DNA of 32,056 nt from Paenibacillus sp. (GTDB lineage Bacteria; Bacillota; Bacilli; Paenibacillales; YIM-B00363), in contig JAPSKX010000036.1 of the NCBI GenBank assembly GCA_031181325.1, forward strand, positions 1-32,056, written 5' to 3'. Below the pieces are notes generated by a model. The model did no database searches. It was given only the letters and a program-made list of their open reading frames with translations, and had not been told where the DNA came from. Of this stretch, positions 15,780 to 24,235 are shown piece by piece; within the stretch, counting starts at the first letter, position 1, and each line of letters begins with the position of its first letter. A program made the translations under genes and the position numbers.

Positions 15780-17099
15780 ATGAAACGACGGTGGTGGGTC
15801 GCCGGAATCGGTCTCGTAATGATCGGGGGAGCGGCGGCCGGGTGGAATGTGTGGAAGGAGGAATCTGCGCCGGCGGCAGCAGCGGCCGTCACGACGGTCG
15901 TCCGGAAGGGCGAATTGACGGCGAGCGTCAGCGGTACCGGCGGCATCGAGCCGCTCGATCGAGAGACGCTCGTCTCGCCGGCCGCGGGCACGGTCGAGAC
16001 GGTGCGCTTCCGGGACGGCGACGCGGTCAAGAAAGGCGACGTCCTTCTCACGTTCGAGCAAGAGGACGCGGCGGAGCAGCTGGAGACGAAGCGCGTCGAG
16101 CTCGAACGGCAGCGCCTGGAGCTGGAGCAGCTGCAGCTGCAGTACAAGGAGGCTGCGGAGGGCGGCGAGACGGCCCAGCAGTCGATCGCCATTAGCATCA
16201 AGAAGCAAGAATTAACGATTCGGTCGTTGGAAAACGAGATCGCTTCCCTCCAACAATCGGACGCGGTCGATCCGATTACGGCCCCGATCGACGGCAAGCT
16301 GTCCGGCTTCGACGTCGAACCGGGCGATGCGCTTCGGGACGACGCCGAGCTCGGCGAGATCGTCAACTTCGCCGGCATGAAGATGATCGTCGGCGTCGAC
16401 GAGCTCGACATCGCCGACGTGGCGGTCGGCCAAGAGGCGACCGTGCGGGTCGACGCGCTGCCGGACCGGACCTTCGCAGGCAAGGTGGCCGACATCGCCG
16501 AAGAAGGCACGGCGAACAACGGCGTGGCCGCATTCGACGTCACCGTCGTCCTGACGGACATCGAAGGGCTTAAGGCCGGCATGTCGGCGGAGGCCAGCAT
16601 CGTCACGGCGAAGAAGGAGGAGACGCTGGTGCTCCCGATCGACGCGGTGCAGTCGTTCCGGGACCAATATTTCGTTCTCGTCCCGACTCCCGATAGCGAA
16701 GCGGCGGCCGGGGCGCAAGCCGAAGGCGCCGCCGCCGCGCCGACGATCGACGGCGCTCGGCCGGGACGCGGCGCAGCGGGCGGAACGGCGGGCGGCGCCG
16801 CAGGCGGAACGCCTAGCAGAGCGGCAGGCGGAACGGCGGGCGGGGGCGGCGTCGGGCAAACCCGCGTCGTCGTCGAAGTCGGCATCCATAACGAGGACAG
16901 CATCGAGATCTTGTCCGGGCTGTCGGAAGGCGACGAAGTGATCCTGCCGACGCCGACCGCCGCCGCGGCGACGGAGGCCGGCGCCGCGCGAGCCGGCTTC
17001 GGCATCGGCGGCTTCGGCGGAGGCGCCGTCCCCGGGGGCTTCGGCGGCGGGGCTTTTCCTGCCGGCGGCGGCGGCTTCGGCGGCGGAGGGCGGAATTAA
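15780..17099 (+). CDS. MacA/YknX-like membrane-fusion (efflux adaptor) protein
   Basis: 439 residues. An N-terminal membrane anchor ([21 protein letters not shown]) is followed by a biotinyl-lipoyl half-domain ([25 protein letters not shown]), an alpha-helical hairpin of Glu/Gln/Leu repeats (~105-155), the second lipoyl half ([18 protein letters not shown]), a beta-barrel and the membrane-proximal domain. Two low-complexity Gly/Ala-rich stretches are unusual: ~325-355 and the last ~35 residues. It should link the ABC pump encoded next to the cell envelope. AAGGG lies 13 nt before the ATG with a perfect palindrome GAAGCGCTTC (15768-15777) between, so translation may depend on that fold. The stop overlaps the ATPase start by 1 nt. 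Confidence 0.9.
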   Translation: MKRRWWVAGIGLVMIGGAAAGWNVWKEESAPAAAAAVTTVVRKGELTASVSGTGGIEPLDRETLVSPAAGTVETVRFRDGDAVKKGDVLLTFEQEDAAEQLETKRVELERQRLELEQLQLQYKEAAEGGETAQQSIAISIKKQELTIRSLENEIASLQQSDAVDPITAPIDGKLSGFDVEPGDALRDDAELGEIVNFAGMKMIVGVDELDIADVAVGQEATVRVDALPDRTFAGKVADIAEEGTANNGVAAFDVTVVLTDIEGLKAGMSAEASIVTAKKEETLVLPIDAVQSFRDQYFVLVPTPDSEAAAGAQAEGAAAAPTIDGARPGRGAAGGTAGGAAGGTPSRAAGGTAGGGGVGQTRVVVEVGIHNEDSIEILSGLSEGDEVILPTPTAAAATEAGAARAGFGIGGFGGGAVPGGFGGGAFPAGGGGFGGGGRN

Positions 17100-17818
17100 T
17101 GGCCGCCGCGACGCCCGCCCTGATCCGGATCGACCGGCTGACGAAGCAATACCGCATGGGCGGCGAAATCGTCAAGGCGCTCGACGAGGTGTCGCTGACG
17201 ATCGAACGGGGCGAATTCGTCGCCATCATCGGGCCGTCGGGCTCCGGCAAGTCGACGCTGATGAACGTGCTCGGTTGCCTGGACGCCCCGACGTCGGGGG
17301 AATATTGGCTGGACGGCGAAGAGGTAAGCGCCTTGAAGGACAATCGATTGGCAGACATTCGGAATCGGAAGATCGGGTTCATTTTCCAAGGATTCAATCT
17401 GCTCCCGAAGCTCAGCGCGTTGGACAACGTCGAGCTCCCCCTCATCTACAGCGGACTCCCGTCCGCTCGCCGCAGGGAGCTGGCGATCGAAGCGCTCCGC
17501 AAGGTCGGCCTCGAGGAGCGCATGCGCCATACGCCGCTGGAGCTGTCCGGCGGACAGCAGCAGCGCGTGGCGATCGCCCGAGCTCTCGTCGGAACGCCGC
17601 CGGTGCTGCTCGCCGACGAACCGACGGGCGCCTTGGATACGAAGACCGGCCGCGAGGTCATGTCGCTCATCCGCGAGCTGAACCGCGCCGGGCACACGAT
17701 TATTCTCATCACGCACGATATGGATATCGCGCGGCAAGCGGGCCGCGTCGTCCGCATCTCGGACGGCCGCATCGGAGAGGAGGTCGCGGCGGACCATGAA
17801 CTTCATCCAGGGCTTTAA
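17099..17818 (+). CDS. MacB-type ABC transporter ATP-binding protein
   Basis: 239 residues. Walker [10 protein letters not shown] at 45-53, Q-loop [10 protein letters not shown], signature [15 protein letters not shown], Walker [13 protein letters not shown] and H-loop ITHD are all intact, and the layout is that of LolD/MacB/YknY ATPases. The ATG overlaps the adaptor stop (TAATG), and the 3' end overlaps the permease gene by 23 bp, so the three genes are translationally coupled. It powers an MFP-dependent export or envelope-remodelling system; the substrate (peptide, antibiotic or lipid) is not visible. Confidence 0.95.
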   Translation: MAAATPALIRIDRLTKQYRMGGEIVKALDEVSLTIERGEFVAIIGPSGSGKSTLMNVLGCLDAPTSGEYWLDGEEVSALKDNRLADIRNRKIGFIFQGFNLLPKLSALDNVELPLIYSGLPSARRRELAIEALRKVGLEERMRHTPLELSGGQQQRVAIARALVGTPPVLLADEPTGALDTKTGREVMSLIRELNRAGHTIILITHDMDIARQAGRVVRISDGRIGEEVAADHELHPGL

Positions 17819-18968
17819 GATGGCGTTCAAGAGCATCTTAGGCAACAAGCTGCGGTCGCTCCTCACGATGCTCGGCATCATCATCGGCGTCGCGGCGGTC
17901 ATCGCGCTCGTAGCGATCGGGCAAGGGGCCACGAAGCAGGTGACCGAGCAAGTGCAAGGGCTCGGAACGAACTTGTTAACCGTTACCATCCTTGGACGGG
18001 GGAGCACGTCGACGCTTACGTACGATCAGGCGGCGAGCCTCGGCGAACTCGAAGGCGTCGAGTACGCCGCGCCGTACAATACGAACAACGGCAGCGTGAA
18101 GTACGGCACGGACAGCGTCTCCGTCAGCGTCGTCGGCACGAACGCGCAATACGCCGACGTTCGCGATTACGCGGTCGCTTCGGGACGGTTCGTATCGCAG
18201 ATCGATCTCGATTTCTACCAGAAGATCGCGGTACTCGGCTCGGCGACGGCGGCCGACGTCTTCGGTTTCGCCGACCCGGTAGGCGAATACATTCAAATTA
18301 ACGGCATGCGGTTCAAGGTCGTCGGCGTGCTCGCGGAGAAAGGCGACTCCTCCCAAGGCTCGAACGACGACATCGTCATCGTGCCGCTCACGACGGCGGA
18401 GCGGACGTTCCAAAGCAAAGGCGTTCGGAACGTGTACATCCAGGCGGAAACCTCCGATGCGGTCGACCGGACCGCCGACTTGCTCGAAGCGGAGCTCGCC
18501 GGCCTATTCCGAAACAATACCGACAGCTACCGCGTCTACAACCAGCAAGACGTACTCGACACGGTATCGTCCGTTACGGACACGTTGTCGCTCGCGCTCG
18601 GCGGCATCGCGGGCATCTCGCTGCTCGTCGGCGGCATCGGCATCATGAACATCATGCTCGTATCGGTCACCGAACGGACGCGCGAGATCGGCATCCGCAA
18701 GGCGATCGGCGCGAAGAAGCGCGACATCCTGATACAGTTCTTGATCGAAGCGATCACGCTTAGCGGCATCGGCGGAATGCTCGGCGTTGGCGCCGGCGTC
18801 GGCGTCGGACTCGCCGTCTCGACGGCCTTAGAGATGGAGGCGGTATTCGCCTACGACACCGTTGCACTGGCCTTCGGCTTCTCCGTCGCCATCGGCGTCG
18901 CATTCGGACTGTTTCCGGCGAATAAAGCGGCCGGGCTCAAACCGATCGACGCGCTGCGCTTCGGCTAG
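17796..18968 (+). CDS. MacB/FtsX-type ABC transporter permease
   Basis: 390 residues with the four-helix MacB topology: TM1 near 12-40 ([21 protein letters not shown]), a large extracytoplasmic MacB_PCD domain (~45-265), then TM2-TM4 ([58 protein letters not shown]). The cytoplasmic '[19 protein letters not shown]' loop is the coupling element. Overlaps the ATPase gene by 23 bp. Together with the two upstream products it forms a YknXYZ-like exporter. Confidence 0.95.
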   Translation: MNFIQGFKMAFKSILGNKLRSLLTMLGIIIGVAAVIALVAIGQGATKQVTEQVQGLGTNLLTVTILGRGSTSTLTYDQAASLGELEGVEYAAPYNTNNGSVKYGTDSVSVSVVGTNAQYADVRDYAVASGRFVSQIDLDFYQKIAVLGSATAADVFGFADPVGEYIQINGMRFKVVGVLAEKGDSSQGSNDDIVIVPLTTAERTFQSKGVRNVYIQAETSDAVDRTADLLEAELAGLFRNNTDSYRVYNQQDVLDTVSSVTDTLSLALGGIAGISLLVGGIGIMNIMLVSVTERTREIGIRKAIGAKKRDILIQFLIEAITLSGIGGMLGVGAGVGVGLAVSTALEMEAVFAYDTVALAFGFSVAIGVAFGLFPANKAAGLKPIDALRFG

Positions 18969-18980
18969 GGGGTGCCTCCG

Positions 18981-19547
18981 ATGTCGAGCTCCCCGACGTT
19001 CGAAGCGCTCGTGTCGCCGCATCTCCAGGATTTGCTCCGCTACTGCCGGTATTTGACCCGCAGCGGATGGGACGCGGAGGATGTATACCAGGATGCTCTG
19101 CTGAAGACGTACGCGTATTTCCGGAAGCACGAACAATGCCCCATTACGAAAATGTTCCTCCTCCGCGCCGCCAAGCACTGCTGGATCGACCGCTGCCGGA
19201 GAAAGCCGAAGCGGGAATGGATCGACTGGCGCCCGGAGGCGGCGTTCGACGCCGATTACGTCGAAATTCGAAGCCTCATCGAATGGATGGCCGAGCGGGC
19301 GCCCGCAAAGCAAGTCGAGATCTGGCTGCTGGCCGACTATTTCGGGTATTCGATGCAAGAAATCGCGGAACGGCAGCGTACGAGCGTCTCGGCGATCAAG
19401 TCTGCGCTCTTCCGTACGAGACAGGGCATCCGGAGTCCTCGAATCGATTTCCCTCCGCAGCCTTCCGTCGCTGCGAGCGACGAATACGCCGTGGATCGCT
19501 GGGTTCTCGCCGTGCTTCGGGACGAGCCGAAGCGGATATCGATGTAG
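18981..19547 (+). CDS. ECF-type RNA polymerase sigma factor
   Basis: 188 residues from ATG 18981; AGGGGGTG just upstream serves as ribosome-binding site, and a GTG at 18972 is less likely. Region 2 is seen at ~8-70 (LLRYCRYLTRSGWDAEDVYQDALLKTY, then AKHCWIDRCRRK) and region 4 at ~110-150 (YFGYSMQEIAERQRTSVSAIKSALFRTRQG). A Pro-rich tail of ~40 residues follows. It lies 12 bp downstream of the permease gene, so it belongs to the exporter operon. No anti-sigma gene follows; a terminator does. It may couple exporter expression to an envelope-stress response, possibly with the tail as control element (inference). Confidence 0.88.
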   Translation: MSSSPTFEALVSPHLQDLLRYCRYLTRSGWDAEDVYQDALLKTYAYFRKHEQCPITKMFLLRAAKHCWIDRCRRKPKREWIDWRPEAAFDADYVEIRSLIEWMAERAPAKQVEIWLLADYFGYSMQEIAERQRTSVSAIKSALFRTRQGIRSPRIDFPPQPSVAASDEYAVDRWVLAVLRDEPKRISM

Positions 19548-19553
19548 CTGGCA

Positions 19554-19592
19554 AGCCCCCTTCGTTCTCTTCGCGAGAACGGACCGGGGGCT
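19554..19592 (+). terminator. Hairpin terminator of the exporter-sigma operon
   Basis: AGCCCCC (19554-19560) pairs with GGGGGCT (19586-19592), and inside it GTTCTC pairs with GAGAAC around TTCGC. It is 7 bp past the sigma stop. The downstream tract (CTTCTCGCG) is poor in T, so termination strength is uncertain. Confidence 0.6.
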
Positions 19593-19670
19593 CTTCTCGC
19601 GAGGGCCGGAGTAAAACGTAGAGATCTGGGGAAGATATGGAAAACAAGCCTAAGAGGCGGGAGCGCAAAC

Positions 19671-20126
19671 ATGGACAGACAGAAAACGATTAAACATCTG
19701 AATGAATTTCTCGAAGGCCGGTACATGGGGATTCGACAATACGAGCACTTGATCCATCAAGCGAGCGACGAATCGTTGAAGGATTTCTTGCAGCGCTTAC
19801 AGGCTTCGACGAAGCAGCAGGCGGCGCGGATCGCCATGCGTATCCAAGATTTAGGCGGGGAAGCTTCGAACGACATCAGTATCGCGGCCCGCATTCAGGA
19901 GTGGATGTCGCAGCTGCAGCGCGAGCCGCGCACGGCCGAAGAAATCTTGCTTCATGCTTACAAAGGGGAGGACAAGTACGGCATCCGCGTATCTCATGAC
20001 ATCGTCGAAGGCGAACTCGACGCGGCGAGCGCGCGGCTGATCGACGATATCTTGGATGAAGACCATCGGCACGTCGAACAAATTCGGGAACGCCTCGCCA
20101 AAGGGGAGACGCCTGGTCCGCGCTGA
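19671..20126 (+). CDS. DUF2383 ferritin-like protein
   Basis: 151 residues, all helical, with a repeated pattern of two long amphipathic hairpins (residues ~3-65 and ~78-140). Acidic and His residues are placed as in ferritin-like four-helix bundles (YEHLIHQ near 24-30, EEILLHAYKGED near 92-103, DEDHRHVEQ near 130-138). This fits the DUF2383 family, which occurs in many spore-formers and lacks a settled function. It is separated from the sigma gene by a terminator and is likely monocistronic. GGCGGGAG precedes the ATG. Confidence 0.75.
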   Translation: MDRQKTIKHLNEFLEGRYMGIRQYEHLIHQASDESLKDFLQRLQASTKQQAARIAMRIQDLGGEASNDISIAARIQEWMSQLQREPRTAEEILLHAYKGEDKYGIRVSHDIVEGELDAASARLIDDILDEDHRHVEQIRERLAKGETPGPR

Positions 20127-20529
20127 CCATGCGGCTAGCGGAGGGTTTGTCCCTCCCGCTCATGACCGTTTCGGCTTCGCGCACATGTCCGCCGAGCGGT
20201 CGGTGTCTCTCTCCCCCGCTTCTTTCCCAGGTGATTTCCTTTGCTCAGGCGTCGGTAGTCCTTGCCCCCCCTCCCTAGCTCCTTTCCAAGGTGGTTTCTC
20301 TTGCTCAGGTACCCAATTCATCGGTTCATCCGCAGATTCATTCATCGTCTTGACGAAGGGAAGTACCCGTGGGGAAAATTATATCCCGCCCGTAACTTTT
20401 GCCCCAGGGAGGCGACCTATGTCCCAACCCGATGGGCATAACCCCAGAGCGACCTGAGCTAGTGGAATCACATCGGAAAGGGGCTCCGGAAGTTGTGCGG
20501 TCACTCCCATCCACCGGCTTCGATCGTAT
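20127..20529. other. Gene-free stretch between convergent genes
   Basis: About 400 bp with no credible gene. Short frames on both strands lack ribosome-binding sites and family features. It contains the imperfect 60-bp-spaced repeat at 20218-20310. No tRNA, riboswitch or promoter could be identified. Confidence 0.6.
20218..20310. repeat. Two imperfect ~33-bp direct repeats, 60 bp apart
   Basis: 20218-20250 and 20278-20310 share the pattern CTTTCC(C/A)AGGTG(A/G)TTTC followed by (C/T)TTGCTCAGG, with about six differences in 33 bp. The spacing start-to-start is exactly 60 bp, and pyrimidine-rich tracts precede both copies. It may be a decayed tandem unit or a dispersed intergenic repeat. Confidence 0.5.
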
Positions 20530-20566
20530 AAAGAAGAGGCGCCGAAGCTCCATGAGCTTCGACGCC
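20530..20566 (-). terminator. Intrinsic terminator after the Gfo/Idh/MocA gene
   Basis: A 13-bp stem (one G-U pair) with a 3-nt loop at 20538-20566. On the minus strand it is followed by TCTTCTTTAT. It lies 6 bp past the stop at 20573. Confidence 0.82.
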
Positions 20567-20572
20567 TTACAA

Positions 20573-21469
20573 TTACATATCCACCGGCTTCCCCGTTTCG
20601 CGGCTTTCGTTCGCCGCCTCGATGAAGCGAATGAGCTCCGCCGTCTCATCGATCGATACGGGCGGCGCCCCGGTGCGGCAGAAGTCGACGATCCGTTCGA
20701 CGAGACTCGCGTAGAACGGCTTCGCGTAACCGCTCACATCCGCGAACCGAGACTGCTCCCGCCCGTGCACGATCGCGCCGAAACGATGATTGCCGCTGCG
20801 GTTGCCTCGAGCCATGCCGATACGGCCGTCGCGCCATTCCCCGACGACGAGATCGTGCTCGTCGCTGACGGACGCCTTCACGCGAACGCATCCGGCGCCC
20901 ATCGCGGCGTACAGCATCTCGATCGTATGGATCCCGTACCAGTACCAGCCCGGCTGCGACGGCTCTAGCGCCATCGGGCCGAAGCAGTCCGCGCCGATCA
21001 CGCCCTCCCGGCCGCCTACGCCGTCCAAAGCTTCGACGAGCGCGCCGGAATACCGAAGCGAGGAGCCGCTCAGGAGCGGAACGCCGTTCGCCGCCGCTAA
21101 GTCGAGAATCGCCTTGGCGTCTTCGGAGCTGACGGCCAGCGGTTTATCGATGAAGACGGGCTTGCCGAACGAAGCGATCTCGCGGAAGATCGGCAGGTGA
21201 ACTCGTCCGTCCATCGATTCGATGAGAATCGCGTCGGCCTCGGCCGCGACGGCGGCCGGCGCATCGACGATTTTCACGCCGAAATCCGTCTGCATGCGAG
21301 CGGTAAAGCCGTCCACCCGCGTGCGGCTGAGCTCGATATCCGGCGAACCGCCCGGGAAGGCGACCGTCACCGTCGCTCCGGGAACGTGATGGGGATGGTT
21401 CGCGTCGTGCAGTAGTTCCGTGAACGCCGTACAGTGGGACGTATCGAGTCCGATCATTCCGAGCTTCAT
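20573..21469 (-). CDS. Gfo/Idh/MocA-family oxidoreductase
   Basis: 298 residues. The N-terminus MKLGMIGLDTSHCTAF belongs to a Gfo/Idh/MocA subgroup in which the usual GxGxxG is replaced by GLDTSH. The Rossmann fold runs to ~120, with an FIDKPLAV motif near 110-118 equivalent to the family's EKP, then the alpha/beta substrate domain with WYWYGIHTIEMLYA (~175-190), whose GIH supplies the likely catalytic His. Predicted to oxidise or reduce a sugar or polyol with NAD(P). ATG at 21469 follows AGGAGG with a 10-nt spacer. The upstream neighbour is the ATP-grasp gene 69 bp away on the same strand. Substrate unknown. Confidence 0.85.
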   Translation of the reverse strand: MKLGMIGLDTSHCTAFTELLHDANHPHHVPGATVTVAFPGGSPDIELSRTRVDGFTARMQTDFGVKIVDAPAAVAAEADAILIESMDGRVHLPIFREIASFGKPVFIDKPLAVSSEDAKAILDLAAANGVPLLSGSSLRYSGALVEALDGVGGREGVIGADCFGPMALEPSQPGWYWYGIHTIEMLYAAMGAGCVRVKASVSDEHDLVVGEWRDGRIGMARGNRSGNHRFGAIVHGREQSRFADVSGYAKPFYASLVERIVDFCRTGAPPVSIDETAELIRFIEAANESRETGKPVDM

Positions 21470-21538
21470 CGTAACACAGCCTCCTATGTATGGTTGAGGG
21501 AGCGGGCCGACGATCGCTCGACTCCGCTTCCCAAATAA

Positions 21539-22312
21539 TTACTTCTTCATCGATGTTCGATGTCCTGCACGAGCCCGCGTTTCGCCGCGATCGTATGCCA
21601 TGATCCGTCGGTACATCGAACGGTCTCTCAGCTTCCGGAAGAGCCCCGGGTCCGGCGTGAAATTCGCCTCGATCACCCAGATTCCGCCCCGATCGTCCAA
21701 CCCGACGTCCAATCCGCATATGCGTATAGAGTAATAGCGCTGCAGATGCTCCGCCGCGGCCAACGCCAAGGCATCGATGCGCCGTTCCGTCTCCGCGGCC
21801 GAGACGCCATGCACGTTCGATTGTCGGTACGCCTCGGCGAAGGGGACGACCTTGCCGCCGCTGCGCCGTACGTTCGTAATGAGGTACCCCGCGCCCGCGA
21901 CCTTGGCCAGCTTCCCCGTCACGGTCCAAGCGCCCCCTCTCTTGCGCTGCACCATTACCCGCAGGTCGAACGGCTTGCCGTTCACGACGGCCAGCGATAT
22001 TCTGCGCTGCACGATGCAGCGTCTCCCTTCGAGCAAGCCGCGTACATAGGCATAGGCGGAGTTCGCGTCCTCGAACGACTTCCGGCGCTTGCCGTACCGC
22101 GCTTCGCAACGGCCGTCGGCTCCGGCCGCGACGGAGACGACGCCGTCTCCGCCCCAGCCGCCGACCGGCTTCACGATGATATGGCCGTACCGCGCCAAGA
22201 GAGAGCGGAATGCATCCCGCGTGAAGCGCTTCGTCTCGGGCAAGTGCGGCGCGATCGCGGGCGACTTCATCATCACGATGTGCTTTCTATACTTACTACG
22301 GCTGTAGCGCAA
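21539..22312 (-). CDS. YheC/YheD-family ATP-grasp protein (spore-coat associated)
   Basis: 257 residues of the YheC/D type. 'SKYRKHIVMMKSPAIAPHLPET' at the start, IIVKPVGGWGGDGVV as nucleotide-binding loop (~45-60), CIVQRRISL, FDLRVMVQRKRGG (~117-130), and the metal-binding GLDVGLDDRGGIWVIEANFTPD (~207-230). The likely start is TTG at 22312, which overlaps the 3' end of panD by 17 bp in another frame; ATGs at 22273 or 22270 would remove part of the conserved N-terminus. ATP-grasp proteins of this group are found around endospore coats in Bacillus, but their reaction is not established. It is short because it lacks the N-terminal half of full YheD proteins. Confidence 0.8.
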   Translation of the reverse strand: MRYSRSKYRKHIVMMKSPAIAPHLPETKRFTRDAFRSLLARYGHIIVKPVGGWGGDGVVSVAAGADGRCEARYGKRRKSFEDANSAYAYVRGLLEGRRCIVQRRISLAVVNGKPFDLRVMVQRKRGGAWTVTGKLAKVAGAGYLITNVRRSGGKVVPFAEAYRQSNVHGVSAAETERRIDALALAAAEHLQRYYSIRICGLDVGLDDRGGIWVIEANFTPDPGLFRKLRDRSMYRRIMAYDRGETRARAGHRTSMKK

Positions 22313-22706
22313 CCCAATTCACTTCCCCCGTCTCGCCGTACAACGGATGCTCGACGCAGGCGGTGATCCGGTTGCGATCGTCCACGAAGACGACCTTCGG
22401 CACGAGTCGTTCCACTTCTCGTTCGTCGAACAGCCCTAGGCTCAAGATGATGACTAGGTCTCCGGGCTGGAACAGATGCGCGGGCGGTCCGTTCAAGCAA
22501 ATCTTGCCCGAGCCCTCCGCTCCGGGAATCGCGTACGTCTTCCAACGCGTCGCATTGCGCAAGCTCGTCACCTGCACCATCTCGTACGGCGTAATCTTCG
22601 CCGCCTTCATCAATCCGGCGTCGATCGTAATGCTGCCGACATAATCCAGGCTGGCTTCCGTGACGGTCGCCCGATGAATTTTCCCCTTACACATTAACCG
22701 CAGCAT
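22296..22706 (-). CDS. panD: Aspartate 1-decarboxylase proenzyme
   Basis: 136 residues from ATG 22706 with GGGAG 9 nt upstream. The self-cleavage site is intact: Tyr22-Val-Gly24-Ser25, where Gly24-Ser25 scission makes the pyruvoyl cofactor. Other conserved parts include MLRLMCKGKIHRATVTEA, the Tyr-58-like YAIPGAEGSG loop and NGPPAHLFQPGDLVIIL. It makes beta-alanine for pantothenate. The usual partners panB and panC are not adjacent. The gene's 3' end overlaps the ATP-grasp frame by 17 bp, implying co-transcription. A longer frame upstream (to 22850) has no start signal. Confidence 0.95.
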   Translation of the reverse strand: MLRLMCKGKIHRATVTEASLDYVGSITIDAGLMKAAKITPYEMVQVTSLRNATRWKTYAIPGAEGSGKICLNGPPAHLFQPGDLVIILSLGLFDEREVERLVPKVVFVDDRNRITACVEHPLYGETGEVNWVALQP

Positions 22707-22888
22707 CTTCTTGCTCCCTTCCTCGTTCGCGTTCGTCGCCACGACATCTAATAACAACCTATGATCGCGCGATGGAGCGGACGTGGGCCATCCGGCAAAA
22801 GATTTCCCGGTATCGTGCAGACACCCTGCCCCCTTGGCTCGTTTTCTCATAACCTACCGTACCACGGCATGAGGAATAGGAGGATGAC

Positions 22889-24235
22889 ATGGACTACTGG
22901 TTTCGATGTTGGGCGTGCGCGGCGCGTTATCCGTTCGAGCTGCGGTCGACGAAATGCGCCTGCGGCGGAACTTTGTTGGTAGAGTACGATCTGGAGCGGA
23001 TGGCGCGCGTCTTGACGAAAGACGACCTGCGCCTGCGGACCGCTTCGATGTGGAGATATGCGGAGCTGCTGCCGATATCGAATCCAGCGTCGATCGTGTC
23101 GCTCGGCGAGGGCTGGACGCCGCTCCTTCGCATGCGCGCGGCGGAGCGCAAGCTCTCGCTGCGCAAGCTTTGGGTGAAGCGGGAGGAGCAAAATCCGACC
23201 GGCAGCTTTAAAGCGAGAGGCATGTCCGTCGCGGTATCGATCGCGCTCGAGCATGGCGTTCGCAAGGTCGCCGTCAATTCGAACGGCAACGCGGCATCCG
23301 CGCTTGCCGCTTACGCGGCGCGGGCGGGCATAGAGGCGTACGTCTTTCTGCCGAAGGATTGCCCGTGGCTCATCGCGGAGGAATGCCTGCATTACGGAGC
23401 CCATACTACGCTTGTGGACGGTTATATTCACGACGCGGGAACGATCATCGCGGACGGGGCGGCGGAGCAAGGATGGCACCATGTAGGGACGCTTCGGGAG
23501 CCGGGCCGAGCCGAAGGCAAGAAGACGATGGGGCTCGAGCTTGCCGAACAATTGGGGTGGAAGCTGCCGGACGTCATCGTCTATCCGACGGGCGGCGGCT
23601 CCGGCATTATCGGCATGTGGAACGCGTTCCGTCAGCTGCAAGAGCTCGGTTGGATCGACGGCAAGCTGCCCCGGATCGTCGCCGTACAGGAAGCCGGCTG
23701 CGCGCCGATCGCGCGAGCGATGTCCGGCGACGCCCCGACGGCGGACGTCGTCGATTCCTCGCCGACGGGAATGCGCGTGCCGAATCCGCCCGACGGCGCA
23801 TTGCTCGTCAAGATTTTGCGCGAGACGGGCGGGACGGTCGTCGAGGTGTCGGCGGACGACATCCGGGCTTCGCAGCGGCTCGCGGGCGGGTTCGGCATCT
23901 CCTCTTCGCCCGAAGGCGCCGCGACATGGGCCGGCTTCGCCGCCCTGCTGGATCGAGGCTGGATTCGGCCCGACGAGGAGGTCGTTCTGTTCAACACGTC
24001 GCACGCCATGAAGTATTGGCCGAAGGACGGCCGAACGCTGCCCGTCGTCCGAGGATACGAGGAATGGAAGAGGAAACAGCCATGTAGGCTGCGTCATGGC
24101 TGTTTCCTCTTCCTCTTTATTTCAATGTGTACACCCAGTAATAAAACTCGTTCCACGTCCGCGTCTCGCCGTCCTGCACGTATTCCAAGCGGACGGCGAT
24201 GTCGCGCTTCCCCGCGGTGTACGAGGCCGGAATGA
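22889..24235 (+). CDS. thrC: Threonine synthase-like PLP enzyme, with no stop codon before its terminator
   Basis: The conserved enzyme spans about residues 1-385. An N-terminal zinc ribbon has C7, C10, C23 and C25; PLP-binding K108 lies in NPTGSFKARG; the phosphate-binding loop is TGGGSG (~235). It converts O-phosphohomoserine to threonine. ATG has AGGAGG with a 5-nt spacer. Homology ends near 'FNTSHAMKYW'; the frame then passes through the 19-bp inverted repeat at 24066-24113 and stops only at 24233-24235, 119 bp inside the convergent GH172 gene. A TAG sits at 24085-24087 in another frame right at the hairpin loop. So either a one-base error or mutation lies near 24060-24080, or the natural transcript lacks a stop. 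The last ~60 residues are probably not native. Confidence 0.85.
   Translation: MDYWFRCWACAARYPFELRSTKCACGGTLLVEYDLERMARVLTKDDLRLRTASMWRYAELLPISNPASIVSLGEGWTPLLRMRAAERKLSLRKLWVKREEQNPTGSFKARGMSVAVSIALEHGVRKVAVNSNGNAASALAAYAARAGIEAYVFLPKDCPWLIAEECLHYGAHTTLVDGYIHDAGTIIADGAAEQGWHHVGTLREPGRAEGKKTMGLELAEQLGWKLPDVIVYPTGGGSGIIGMWNAFRQLQELGWIDGKLPRIVAVQEAGCAPIARAMSGDAPTADVVDSSPTGMRVPNPPDGALLVKILRETGGTVVEVSADDIRASQRLAGGFGISSSPEGAATWAGFAALLDRGWIRPDEEVVLFNTSHAMKYWPKDGRTLPVVRGYEEWKRKQPCRLRHGCFLFLFISMCTPSNKTRSTSASRRPARIPSGRRCRASPRCTRPE
24066..24119 (+). terminator. Strong intrinsic terminator between convergent genes
   Basis: Perfect 19-bp arms (24066-24084 and 24095-24113) with a 10-nt loop, followed on the plus strand by TCTTTATTTC. 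It lies within the open frame of the threonine synthase and begins 3 bp from the stop of the opposing GH172 gene, so it may end both transcripts, though the minus side lacks a good T-tract. Confidence 0.88.

Noticed and set aside
20160..20345. 61-residue minus-strand frame in the gene-free region
   Set aside because: The start lacks a ribosome-binding site, and its content follows the imperfect 60-bp-period repeat, so it is not credible as a gene.
22707..22850. Longer N-terminus for PanD
   Set aside because: The family begins at MLRLM and the Gly24-Ser25 cleavage position fits only ATG 22706, which also has the ribosome-binding site.
24088..24235. C-terminal ~50 residues of the threonine synthase frame as a real domain
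   Set aside because: It is the translation of the terminator and of the antisense 3' end of the GH172 gene, with a low-complexity Arg/Ser content.
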